Shown: in pieces, positions 31,401 to 37,448 of the stretch
How positions within the stretch are numbered: the stretch's first letter is position 1
Layout: every line of letters starts with the position of its first letter
From: Nocardia concava NBRC 100430
GTDB lineage: Bacteria > Actinomycetota > Actinomycetes > Mycobacteriales > Mycobacteriaceae
Assembly (NCBI RefSeq): GCF_000308815.1
Contig: NZ_BAFX01000206.1
Coordinates: forward strand, 79,522-143,521
Direction of reading: 5' to 3'
Length of the DNA: 64,000 bases
The notes under the pieces: generated by a model
What the model was told of the DNA's origin: nothing
The model's input: only the letters and a program-made list of their open reading frames with translations
Databases searched by the model: none
Made by a program: the position numbers and the translations under genes

Positions 31401-32992
31401 CGGCGAAATGCGTACGGCGGCAGGTCCACCCGGACACCGGTCGGCGGGGCCGTCGAGTCCATCGGCAGTCCGGCCCGGTCCGAACCGCCGCCGTGCTCCG
31501 CCAGCGATCCCAGTTCAGCCAGCAGCTGCTCGCGGCTCGACACGAAAAAGTTTGCCTGCCAAGGCATGTGGGCGCGGGCGGTGAACAGTGAGTACGCCAC
31601 GTCGGCGAGGGCGAATTCCGGATGGCGTGCCAGCCAGTCGCGGAGCCGGATCGCTTGCGCGCGGAGGCCGTCCTCATCGCGCGCCGAGAGCACGATCGGC
31701 ACCTCGGCGTCTTCGGGCTCGGCGGTTGTCGCGTTGGCCGCGATCGGAGCCTCGTCGAGGATCAGGTGAACGTTGGAGCCGCCCATGCCGAACGCGGAGA
31801 CGCCTGCCCGCCGGATGGTGGTCGCGGCCCACTGCTCGGGTGCGCTGACCACGCGCAAGTGCAGATCATCCAGGGGAATCGCAGGATTGGGCCGCTCGAA
31901 GTTGAGGCTGGCCACGAGTTCGCGGTGTCGCAGACACAGCGCGGTCTTGATCAGGCCGATGATCCCGGCGGCGCCCTCCAGATGGCCGACATTCGTCTTG
32001 GCCGACCCGACCGCCAGCGGTGAATTCGGCTCGCGATCGGAGCCATAGGTCGCGCCGAGTGCGGCGGCCTCGATCGGATCGCCCGCCGGGGTTCCCGTGC
32101 CGTGCAATTCGACGTACTGCACGGAATCGGCGGGCACATCGGCAGCCTCGAGCGCGGAGCGAATGGCGGCGATCTGCGCGTCGCGGCTCGGCGCACTCAA
32201 TACTCGCCGCTCATTGCCGGTATTGACCGCGCTGCCGCGGATGACGGCGTGAATCCGGTCGCCGTCCTCGATCGCCTGGGCCAGCGGCTTCAGCACGACC
32301 ACGCCGCCGCCCTCGCCGCGCACGAATCCGTCCGCGCGCGAATCGAAGGTGAAACATCGCCCTTGCGCCGAATGCGCACCGAAGTGTTCGATCCGTTCAC
32401 CACTGGTCGGCGAGAGGATCAGATTGACGCCACCGGCCAGCGCGATATCGGTCTCGCCCGCCCGCAGGCTCTCGCATGCCAGGTGCACCGCGACGAGTGA
32501 GGAGGCCTGAGCGCTGTCGACCAGGAGGCTCGGGCCGGTGAAACCGAAATAGTTGGAAACCCGGTTGGCGATGATTCCGCGCGTCGCACCCCACAGCGAG
32601 TGGCGGGTGATGCCGGGCCCCTCGGCGGCCGTGACCAGTTCCGCGAAGTCACCGCTCGTGCAACCGAGAAATACCCCGCCCCGCCGCGATTCGCGCGCCG
32701 CATCGGCCAGCCCCGCGTCTTCGAGGGCTTCCCAGCTCAGTTCCAGCGCGAGCAATTGCTGCGGATCGATCGATCGGGCCTCATTGGGGGCGATGCCGAA
32801 GAACTCCGCGTCGAAATCGCTCACCGCATCGAGGAAGCTCGCGCGTTCGCTGAGATTCGCGCGCGCGGCCGGGGCGGCGCCGACGGTGTCGCGGCCCTCG
32901 GCGAGCAGCCGCCAGAAATCGTCGAGATCAGCAACTCCCGGCAGCCGGCACGCCATTCCTACGACAGCTACGGGGAAATCTGATCGGGTCAC
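19478..32992 (-). CDS. Modular type I polyketide synthase, KSQ-ACP loading module plus modules 1 and 2 (PKS A)
   Basis: A GTG start (32992) is chosen because AGGAAGG lies 7 nt upstream; an ATG at 33040 has no such site. The product is 4504 residues. Loading module: KSQ with Gln162 in VDSAQASSL, the later HGTGT and NVGH histidines, the KS-to-AT linker, then directly a post-AT linker (DLPPYAF) and ACP (Ser593). No AT lies between. Module 1: KS (Cys820), malonyl AT (about 1178-1478), DH (1538-1838), KR (LDD, B-type; 1996-2215), ACP (2285-2363). Module 2: KS (Cys2556), malonyl AT (2910-3198), DH (3268-3568), ER (about 3741-4050, GLNFRDV and ATGGVGMAA), KR (4060-4282), ACP (4348-4421) and a helical docking tail ending DDELFEFIDSL. 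Malonyl on the loading ACP would be decarboxylated to acetyl, then extended to an enoyl unit and a fully reduced unit. How the loading ACP is charged is unclear. Confidence 0.97.
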   Translation of the reverse strand: MTRSDFPVAVVGMACRLPGVADLDDFWRLLAEGRDTVGAAPAARANLSERASFLDAVSDFDAEFFGIAPNEARSIDPQQLLALELSWEALEDAGLADAARESRRGGVFLGCTSGDFAELVTAAEGPGITRHSLWGATRGIIANRVSNYFGFTGPSLLVDSAQASSLVAVHLACESLRAGETDIALAGGVNLILSPTSGERIEHFGAHSAQGRCFTFDSRADGFVRGEGGGVVVLKPLAQAIEDGDRIHAVIRGSAVNTGNERRVLSAPSRDAQIAAIRSALEAADVPADSVQYVELHGTGTPAGDPIEAAALGATYGSDREPNSPLAVGSAKTNVGHLEGAAGIIGLIKTALCLRHRELVASLNFERPNPAIPLDDLHLRVVSAPEQWAATTIRRAGVSAFGMGGSNVHLILDEAPIAANATTAEPEDAEVPIVLSARDEDGLRAQAIRLRDWLARHPEFALADVAYSLFTARAHMPWQANFFVSSREQLLAELGSLAEHGGGSDRAGLPMDSTAPPTGVRVDLPPYAFRRREHSTDLDPVGSPSVAPTQKSEFQHRAAALTVVREQAAAVLGYESADSIRGDLPFTDLGFDSLSGVELQKRLTRATGVELPASLIFDYPTATSVADLLSSPATGAGDKRARVTRRTSTDEPIAIVGMGARFPGGVSSAEELWDLVAAERDAIGDFPADRGWDLDRLYDPDADKAGTVYTRRGGFLTGAGDFDPAFFGISPREALAMDPQQRVFLETAWEALEDAGIDPTTLRGSDTGVFVGACASGYSGLVTGELEGFRLTGTSHSVISGRLAYVLGLEGPAVTVDTACSSSLVALHSACQALRRGESSLAIAGGVTIAATPDLYVDFSRQRGLSRDGRCKAFSAAADGVGWSEGSGVLVLERLSDARRLGHNVLAVVRGSAVNQDGASNGLTAPNGPSQQRVIEQALADAGVSAADVDAVEAHGTGTRLGDPIEAQALIAVYGQDRGDREPLRIGSLKSNIGHTVAAAGVAGVIKTVQSMRHGRLPRTLHAETPSPQVDWNAGAVRLLTEAEAWERGDRPRRAGVSSFGISGTNAHVILEEAPVDAATSVAPQSDSDFPSNQVPLVVSGKNEAALRAQAARLRTWLSDRPQLDIAEVAGALTSTRAQLDSRAVVFGRDRDELLERLRILAEAGTGTDIVTGTPVAGQTAFLFTGQGAQRVGMGADLCSAFPAFATALDEVCAHLDPLLGQSLREVMFTDATGVLDRTEWTQPALFAFEVALFRLLESFGTAPDVLAGHSIGELSAAHVAGVLSLPDACALVAARGRLMGELPEGGAMLAIAVDEARANAIIAGSDGRLSLAAINGPAATVLSGDSDAIDAVERDLAAEGIQTTRLRVSHAFHSARMDPMLSEFRTIAESLAYNQPRLPIVSTVTGDFADESIATADYWVRQVRDAVRFAPAIATLLASGVRRFVEVGPDAILSAATNRYLATDPALESSSAVIATSRRSNDPVPQLLSALAQLHVTGGPVDWRPLLPASDRRIPLPTYAFQHQRFWLRPSPVAASGASGHPILTDVVGIAGTDEWLVTGRLSMREHPWITDHAAHGVVVVPSAVLVEFLLIAGERIDCGVLDELTLQVPIVPAEDDEIELQVAVRALESGRRNFDFYFRKSADDPWVLNATGALAQEYSDDSAALRLLGQTWPPAAADALDATRIPSLMTQGSGLEYGPAFNGVQAVWRQADAVFSEIVLHTELDGTAGTFGLHPTLVDMTVHAGLAELLWRGLDQDPGSGKLLFRWGGARFHQPIADRSKRLTSLRVAAVATGPETIAVAAVDTAGRPILSVDAVVMRPYDVQRFFEDLSENTADLYQVRWERTGSAVIGDQEPIPTAVTYRPEAPSGEPADIHSATRQAVNDALARLNSWLREEQTDARLVIITAGGVGVADETPDLVASAVWGVVRTAQTENPDRFVLVDEDPAAPLDAEALTAVMRTGEPQVAIRGSEVLVPRLVPAETLIADADTTPFGAGTVLITGGTGGLGALFARHLVTEYGVRDLALTSRRGPDGPGAADLVEELAALGAEARIIACDVADRQSVRQLVRGLTNTEGTADLSAVIHAAGVLDDGTIGSLTTDQVDRVLAPKVAGAWNLHEATEGIDLAAFVLFSSVAGVIGSAGQGNYAAANSFLDALAQRRRAAGLAATSLAWGPWGEAGGMTGDLDHVAVARWDRLGLGQIGRAEGLHLFGAALAHRDARLVPLRFDATALRRESDPRALPAVLRGYGRRLADVAKSVGAAAGTASSSGTTLAARLARAGSDRGAEVTLETVLAQVAAVLGHDSGASIDAETPFRELGLDSLGGVELRNRLGKATGLSLPSTLVFDYPTPAAVAKLVQSRIAPTATPAARPVASSTTRTDEPIAIVGMACRYPGGVESPDALWDLVFTGTDATSDFPADRGWELDRLINPDPDHPGTTYSGRGGFIAGAADFDAGFFGIGPREAVAMDPQQRLLLEVSWEALEHAGIDPNSLRGSDTGVYSGVMYQDYESLTRNAGPEVEGYALTGSLGSVVSGRIGYALGLEGPALTVDTACSSSLVALHLACRALRQGESSLALVGGATVMATPAVFLDFSRQRGLASDGRCKSFSAAADGVAWSEGAAVLVVERLSDAQRLGHNVLAVIRGSAVNQDGASNGLTAPNGPAQERVIAEALANAGLTPADVDAVEAHGTGTTLGDPIEAQALIATYGQARGDREPLRIGSLKSNIGHAQAAAGVGGIIKMVQAMQHRVLPRTLHAEELSPHVDWSSGAVRVLTDAEPWPGGDRPRRAGVSSFGISGTNAHVILEEPPVAAAEPAVTPVNPNVSALMISGRSEAALREQADRLRQWMIERPALAARDVAAALVGTRARMEWRGGVVGRDRDELLAGLAALADGQATTTAVAGTATPGRLAFLFTGQGAQRHGMGAGLYRDYPAFASALDEVCAEFDARLGGSLRAVMFDAPESGLNRTEFTQPALFAFEVALFRLLESFGVIPDVVAGHSIGELAAAYVAGVWSLPDACTLVAARGRLMGGLPEGGAMLAVAVSEEEAVAVVAAFADRLSVAAVNGPAAVVLSGDEDAVAEVDRLFEQRGVRTSRLRVSHAFHSARMDPMLDEFRAVAEGLSYRQPLLPIVSNVTGTEAGDAVLDPRYWVAQVRGSVRFAPGVDTLIASGVRKFIEVGPDAVLTAMTSACLAQHPEVEPKSIAVAASRRSMDEPTAFVTALARADAAGVPVDWSQGHDRPAARVALPTYAFQRQRYWARPVVANDVRRSGLEEAGHPLLGAIVRVPGSEQVVFTGRLSRSTQPWLEDHAVAGTVLLPGAALAELALHAGAVTGRPRLAELVIEAPLPIPADAGVQLRLVADAPDNSNGVTAQIYSRIEDSEGESQWVRHATATLTDDAIAPSNLDDSRDWPPADATAIAVEDGYAALEERGYRYGPAFRGVRSLWARAGEAFAEIALPDSVRDQAGEFGMHPALLDSVLHTILLGGLIPAAPNGSVAVPFSWEQVELRGTGSNALRVHAKVSGSGSERITLTFTDQAGMPVGEVGALTLRAIATGALTESPRDRLGYHVDWVAGPQTDGGTVEVFWGDTAPDGDYEIATIGGHRHVVAAIEPVTGPSVPDSVRQTVIGVAARVRRLLEGEDPVVVVTRRAVAAEVGEHIDPASAAVWGLLRTAQSENPDRIRLVDVGGDGDHRAAVESAAMIADESQLAVRGSAVYVPRVARDSAALTAPDASAWALTLRDKGTLAAENFGLDETAGATTALEPGQVRVSMRAVGLNFRDVLMALGTYPDPLGRIGGEGAGVVLEVAPDVTEFAVGDRVFGFTPGMSSVVVVDRRLLAPMPRGWSFAQAAAVPIVYATAYYGLVDLADARSGETLLLHAATGGVGMAAVQLARHLGLRVLATASKPKWNVLRDMYFDDSDIADSRTLEFEQEFLERTGGAGVDIVLDSLAGEFVDASLRLLPRGGRFVEMGMIDRRDPAEVAATHPGVRYASFMLMEAGPERLQEILTALVELFDRGELKPYPITSWDLRRAPEAFRYLSQARGVGKNVLTVPTEPRTDGTVLITGGTGGLGVVAARHLITAHGVRRLVLASRRGAETPGAAETVAELTALGAHVDVVACDAADRAALDRLLAAIPAEHPLTMVVHAAGVLADGLLATMTDEQIARVLRPKVDAAWNLHEATAGLDLSAFVLYSSIAGILGTAGQANYAAANTFLDALAHQRRAEGLPATSIAWGPWQQSSGMTGDLTEADLARLRREGLLPLDAEEGMALFDAAAAAGRSTFVAVRIDRDALGDPAGVRPIMRALSKPAARRGPVTESTTAEVAPDSGQLVTRLLGRSPEEQKRVLLGVIGVHAAAVLGLTGAEAMEPDKPFSAIGFDSLGVMEFRNRLKTAAGVQLSATAMFDHPTPAALAEFLRQELVPADAAARALTAEVDTLTRSFAAAELTSSQRSDLAKKVSALLRKLEDTAADRGPLHPTGVDDAGDLESADDDELFEFIDSL

Positions 32993-33082
32993 TCGAGAAC
33001 CTTCCTCACGACGAGCACGCACCTGCGCGCCTCGGCGCACCAGCCGCCGCGCAGGTGTGAAATGTGTACTACACGAAGAGCT

Positions 33083-33199
33083 TTAGGGATTTTTCGAGGT
33101 TGCCCGACTGGGCGGGAGGCCGAAGAAGTCGGGTTCGTAGTGACGCCGGTGGTTCCAGCGGGCCGCTGAGGTATTCACAGCGGTGGCAATGTAAGACAT
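33083..33199 (-). CDS. Small ORF (38 aa) ahead of the PKS genes, possible leader peptide
   Basis: ATG (33199) follows GAGGAGAC with 3 nt between, a strong ribosome binding site for so short a frame. The peptide starts MSYIATAVNTSAARWN, continues with a basic HRRHYEPDFFG stretch and ends in KNP. It stops 91 bp before the PKS A start, on the same strand, so it is probably first in the PKS transcript. There is no signal peptide, Cys cluster or recognised precursor motif. It could be a translational leader, a small regulatory protein or a peptide with its own role. It was noticed from its ribosome binding site and context; no homology was recognised. Confidence 0.5.
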   Translation of the reverse strand: MSYIATAVNTSAARWNHRRHYEPDFFGLPPSRATSKNP

Positions 33200-33622
33200 A
33201 AAGTCTCCTCGGTAACTCGAATCCCCCCGAGAAGTGATGTGCGGGAGCGCACCCCGCGAGATGGGCTACGAACCGATGCCCCACATCGGTTCGCGCACAA
33301 CGATATTCAAGTCCGCTCCGGTTCGGTTCATCGACATCGCGCCGCGTCGCACGACGAATGGCAACCTGGACCGGCTGATCAACACCTGCACCTCACCCTG
33401 CCTTGCTGTGCCCGACCTGCCTGTCGGACCGTCCATCGAGCCCACGCTGGACCGTAACCTAAACGACTACTAGCGGGTAGCTTACCTGGGGGTAGATTCG
33501 GACGCTTGGCTAGTTTTGTGCAGTTTTCCATTTCGTCTTGCTATTGATTTGCAACAGATCATCACCTATTGTGCCGCCGCGTCGGTCGTTGTGGCCCAAG
33601 GTAATTGGCCCAGACAGTCCTG
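33200..33622. promoter_or_regulatory. Intergenic region holding the presumed PKS promoter
   Basis: About 420 bp between the 38-aa ORF and the end of the TPR gene. The stretch 33480-33600 is clearly richer in A+T than its surroundings. CTAC and GTAG arms flank TAGCGG at 33467-33480. I could not identify a convincing -35/-10 pair. The short frames on the plus strand here lack ribosome binding sites and recognisable content. The PKS transcript most likely starts in this region because no other same-strand gene lies upstream within reach. Confidence 0.4.
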
Positions 33623-35296
33623 CTAGTGGCGGCAATGTGCGTCGGGGTGATCGGTCGTCGGAATGCGGCAGAAACATGAGGCTTCGATCGTCACATCCGC
33701 CACAGCGGTAGCCAGTTTCAGTTGTTGGGCGATGATTGCGGCGGCCTCGGTTTTATCCAGGCGCAGCAGGCATTCGTGATAACCGTGCAGGGCCCACACA
33801 TTGCCCGGATGCTGGCAGGCGCGGGGGAGGGTGTGGTCGAGGCCCAGGTCGGCGCGGTAGACGGCCTCGGCTTCGGTGATCCGGCCCTGCTCCAGCAGGA
33901 GTGCGCCCAGGGCGTGGCGGGCCGGTTGCATCCAGCCCCAGGGCTCGTCGTAGGGCAGCGTGTCGTCGAGTTCGACGGAGTGGCGCAGCGCTTCGAATGC
34001 CTTGTCGTAGTCGCCTTTTCGATAGAGCAGCTCGCCGTCGAGCATGGCGGCGGCGATGGCGAGGATATCGCGACAGGTGTTGTTGAACAGGGTTCTGGAC
34101 TCCGGCACTCGCGCGACGGCGGCGTGGAAGAGTTCTCGCTCGCGTTGCGCCTCGTCGATGCGGCCGGTGGCGGAATAGGCGACACCCTTGCCGTAGTGCA
34201 GCAGCGCGGTCGTCACGCAGTACAGGTCCGGATCTTTCGGCAGTTCCAGTGCGATGATGTCGGCCCAGCGGCCGAAGCGGATGAGGACGTGGACGCGCAT
34301 TCCGACGAAGCTCTCCAGCCAATCGGCCATGGGAGGCGACGGCACCCGGAGGAGTTCCTCGGAGATGGAATTCTCCAGTTGCGCAGCGGTTTCCAGCGCG
34401 GTCGCGAACTGTCCCAGGAACATCGCGCCGTAGATCTTGAAGTGGTAGTTGTGCGCCCGGTAGAGGGTGTAGAAGTTGAGTGCGCCCGCGTGTCGCACGA
34501 ACTTCTCGTCCGCGGCGATGGCGGCGGAATTGGCGGCCACCACGCTCCGATAGTCGCCGCACAGCACATCCAGATGCGAGGGCATGTGCTGGAGGTGCCC
34601 GGCGTCGGGCACCAGTCCGCGCAGTCGATCCGCCACTGCCAGAGCCGATTCCGGTGTCGGCGACATCTCCATCAGATGGATGTAGAGGTGCAGGATGCCC
34701 GGATGCGCGCGTCCCGCCTCGCCGCGCAGCGCCCGGTCCAGCACCGCCTTGGCCTCCAGCGTGAACGCACCGGCCGCGGGTTCGCCGGTGCGTTGGTCCC
34801 ACAGCGCCCAGGGGCTCAGGTTCATCAGCGCGTCGGCGTACAGCGCGGCGACGTCGAGATCGTCCGGGAAACGCTGGTAGACGGTGCGCATCGCATCGGC
34901 GTAGTCCCGATTCCAGTCCGTCTGATCGCCCTCGGCGGCGGGGCGCGGGTATCGCGCGCAGAGGGCATCCGCGAGCGCCCGCTCGACCGGTGTCGTGGCC
35001 AGGGCCAGGGCCCGCTGCGCGGCCTCGTGGGCGGTGACCACGGTGGTGGCGAGCTCCTCGGCGTCGAAGAACTCCCAGGGCTTGTTGTAGTTGGGACCGA
35101 GCGCGAAGGCCAGGCCCCAGTAGGCGAGCGCGCAGTCCGGATCCGTCTCCAGCGCGCGCCGGAAACACTGCGCGGCCTCTTCATGATTGAAGGCATAGGT
35201 CCAGATCAGGCCGCGATCGAACCACAGGCGGGCCTCGGGCGAGGCGGTCGTGACGGGCCTCGAATATGCACCGAGATCGAAGTAGTCCGTACTCAT
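33623..35296 (-). CDS. Tetratricopeptide repeat protein, cytoplasmic, function unknown
   Basis: 557 residues with no signal peptide or membrane segment. Helical TPR-like repeats occur throughout, for example EEAAQCFRRALETDPDCALAYW near the N-terminus and GDYDKAFEALRHSVELDD near residue 430. The middle has conserved-looking HLYIHLMEMS and HLQHMPSHLDV segments, seen in a family of long actinobacterial TPR proteins of unknown role. The C-terminus is unusual: SCFCRIPTTDHPDAHCRH holds three Cys and three His in 18 residues and could bind a metal, though nothing proves it. The gene is divergent from the M3 peptidase gene, only 38 bp away, so the two share a promoter region. It ends 330-420 bp upstream of the PKS transcript and is probably outside that cluster. 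Confidence 0.85.
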   Translation of the reverse strand: MSTDYFDLGAYSRPVTTASPEARLWFDRGLIWTYAFNHEEAAQCFRRALETDPDCALAYWGLAFALGPNYNKPWEFFDAEELATTVVTAHEAAQRALALATTPVERALADALCARYPRPAAEGDQTDWNRDYADAMRTVYQRFPDDLDVAALYADALMNLSPWALWDQRTGEPAAGAFTLEAKAVLDRALRGEAGRAHPGILHLYIHLMEMSPTPESALAVADRLRGLVPDAGHLQHMPSHLDVLCGDYRSVVAANSAAIAADEKFVRHAGALNFYTLYRAHNYHFKIYGAMFLGQFATALETAAQLENSISEELLRVPSPPMADWLESFVGMRVHVLIRFGRWADIIALELPKDPDLYCVTTALLHYGKGVAYSATGRIDEAQRERELFHAAVARVPESRTLFNNTCRDILAIAAAMLDGELLYRKGDYDKAFEALRHSVELDDTLPYDEPWGWMQPARHALGALLLEQGRITEAEAVYRADLGLDHTLPRACQHPGNVWALHGYHECLLRLDKTEAAAIIAQQLKLATAVADVTIEASCFCRIPTTDHPDAHCRH

Positions 35297-35334
35297 TCCA
35301 TGATCGTGCCATCTGCCGGAATAAGGTGACGGGT

Positions 35335-37377
35335 ATGACGAGCAACCCGTTCTTCGAGCGCAGCACGCTGCCCTATGAGCTGCCGCCGTTCGCGGAGATC
35401 AGCGAGGAGCACTATCTGCCCGCCTTCGAACGGGGGATGGCGGAGCAGCTGGCCGAGATCGCTGCGATCACGGCGCTGGACGAGGCCCCGACGTTCGCGA
35501 ATACCGTTGAGGCGCTGGAGCGTTCGGGTGCCGTGCTGACGCGGGTGTCGCTGGTGTTCTTCAACCTCGTGTCCTCGGATACGAACGAGCGCATCCAGGA
35601 GATCGAGGCGGAGGTCTCGCCGCGGCTGGCCGCGCACTCGGATGCCATTCACCTGGATCCGGTGCTGTTCGGCCGGATCGACTCGTTGTACGAGCGCCGC
35701 GCCGAACTCGGGTTGGATGCCGAGCAGACGCGGCTGGTGGAGCGATACCACCTGCGATTCGTGCGCGCCGGGGCCCGGCTGGATGCGGCGCAGCAGGCTC
35801 GGTTGCGTGAGCTCAATGCGGAACTCGCCACGGCGTCAACGGAATTCGGTCAGGAGAATCTGGCGGCCAGTAACGCGGCGACGCTGATCCTCGACAGTGA
35901 GGACGAACTCGCCGGGCTCCCCCCGGCCGCGGTGGCCGCTGCGGCGGAGAATGCCGATGCTCTCGGGCATCCGGGGAAATGGGCGCTGAGCCTGCAGAAC
36001 GTCTCCAATCAGCCTGTATTGGCAGATCTGGCGGACCGGGCGGTGCGGGAACGCATGATGGCGGCGTCGCTGGGCCGCGGGTTCGGTACGAACGGAGGCA
36101 ATGCCGCTCTGGGAGCTCGCATGACGGCCCTGCGCGCCGAACGAGCTGAGCTGCTGGGGTATTCGGATCACGCCTCCTACGCCGTGGCCGATCAGACCGC
36201 GAAAACCGCTGAGGCGGTGGAGGATATGCTCGCTCGCCTGGTGCCGCCCGCGGTCGCCAATGCCGAGCGGGAGGCCGGCGAGCTCACGGCCGCCATGCGG
36301 GCCGTCGACGCGGAGGCCGAACTGCGCTCGTGGGATTGGCAATTCTGGTCGGAAAAGCTTCGGGCCGAACAGTTCTCGGTGGACGGCGAGGTGCTGCGCC
36401 CATATCTCGAACTGGAGCGGGTGCTGTGGGACGGCGTATTCCACGCGGCCGGGCTGGTCTACGGGCTCACCTTCCGGGAACGCACCGACCTGACCGGCTA
36501 TCACCCGGAGGTGCGCGTCTTCGAGGTCTTCGACGCCGACGGCAGCGAGCTGGGCCTGTTCCTCGGCGACTTCTTCAAGCGCCCGTCCAAGCGCGGTGGC
36601 GCGTGGATGAATTCGCTGGTCCGCCAGTCGAAACTGCTGGGGCAGCGGCCCGTCGTGGTCAACAACCTCAATATCGTGAAACCGGCCGAGGGTGAACCGG
36701 CCCTGCTGACCTGGGACAACGTCCGCACGCTCTTCCACGAGTTCGGGCACGCCCTGCACGGGCTGTTCTCGGATGTGGTGTATCCGTTCTTCTCCGGCAC
36801 CGCGGTGCCGCGCGACTTCGTGGAATTCCCGTCGCAGGTGAACGAGATGTGGATGGCGCGGCCGGAAGTGCTGGCCAACTACGCCCGCCATATCGAAACC
36901 GGCGAGCCGATGCCCGCGGAGCTGGTCGAGCGGATGGTCGCGGCCGAACAGTTCGGTGAGGGTTTCCGCACGGTCGAATATCTGGCCGCGGCACTGCTGG
37001 ACTGGGCCTGGCATCGTCGCACCCGCGCCGAGGCGGAGGTCGACACCGATGCCGAGGAGTTCGAGGACGCGGCCCTGCGCAAGGCCGGGGTCGCCCTCGC
37101 CGCGATCCCGCCGCGTTACCGGACCGGTTATTTCGCGCACATCTTCGCGGGCGGTTACGGGGCCGGGTACTACTCCTACATCTGGAGCGAGGTGCTCGAC
37201 GCCGACACCGTGCAGTGGTTCGACGAGGGCGAGGAATCGATCCGCGCGAAGGGCGAGCGGTTCCGCGGCGAACTGCTCTCCCGCGGTGGCTCGGTCGACC
37301 CGCTGGAAGCCTTCGCCGCCTTCCGCGGGCGTGCGCCGGAGATCGAGCCGCTGTTGATCCGCCGGGGGTTGAACTGA
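35335..37377 (+). CDS. dcp: M3 family zinc oligopeptidase, peptidyl-dipeptidase Dcp type
   Basis: 680 residues, the usual length for the thimet oligopeptidase/Dcp family. The N-terminus NPFFERSTLPYELPPFAEI is typical of Dcp. The zinc site is HEFGHALHG with the third ligand Glu in the following helix (FPSQVNEMW). The C-terminal YRTGYFAHIFAGGYGAGYYSY block is the conserved Tyr/Gly-rich substrate-binding segment. It should be a soluble cytoplasmic enzyme cleaving dipeptides from the C-termini of short peptides. ATG 35335 is chosen because it aligns with the family start; an in-frame upstream ATG would add 23 unrelated residues and overlap the divergent gene. Confidence 0.95.
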   Translation: MTSNPFFERSTLPYELPPFAEISEEHYLPAFERGMAEQLAEIAAITALDEAPTFANTVEALERSGAVLTRVSLVFFNLVSSDTNERIQEIEAEVSPRLAAHSDAIHLDPVLFGRIDSLYERRAELGLDAEQTRLVERYHLRFVRAGARLDAAQQARLRELNAELATASTEFGQENLAASNAATLILDSEDELAGLPPAAVAAAAENADALGHPGKWALSLQNVSNQPVLADLADRAVRERMMAASLGRGFGTNGGNAALGARMTALRAERAELLGYSDHASYAVADQTAKTAEAVEDMLARLVPPAVANAEREAGELTAAMRAVDAEAELRSWDWQFWSEKLRAEQFSVDGEVLRPYLELERVLWDGVFHAAGLVYGLTFRERTDLTGYHPEVRVFEVFDADGSELGLFLGDFFKRPSKRGGAWMNSLVRQSKLLGQRPVVVNNLNIVKPAEGEPALLTWDNVRTLFHEFGHALHGLFSDVVYPFFSGTAVPRDFVEFPSQVNEMWMARPEVLANYARHIETGEPMPAELVERMVAAEQFGEGFRTVEYLAAALLDWAWHRRTRAEAEVDTDAEEFEDAALRKAGVALAAIPPRYRTGYFAHIFAGGYGAGYYSYIWSEVLDADTVQWFDEGEESIRAKGERFRGELLSRGGSVDPLEAFAAFRGRAPEIEPLLIRRGLN

Positions 37378-37448
37378 TTCGACTGGGGCACAGCGGATTT
37401 CCCGCTGGGATAAAGTGGATCTCCGGAGATCCGTCGGGAGGGGAGCGA

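Noticed and set aside
31080..32992. Reading the loading KS as a normal or inactivated extension KS
   Set aside because: The Gln codon is unambiguous, both His motifs are kept and it sits at the N-terminus of the first PKS protein, which is the KSQ pattern rather than decay.
33234..33473. A 79-codon plus-strand frame in the PKS upstream region
   Set aside because: No ribosome binding site and no recognisable content; a second overlapping frame of similar length exists, as expected by chance.
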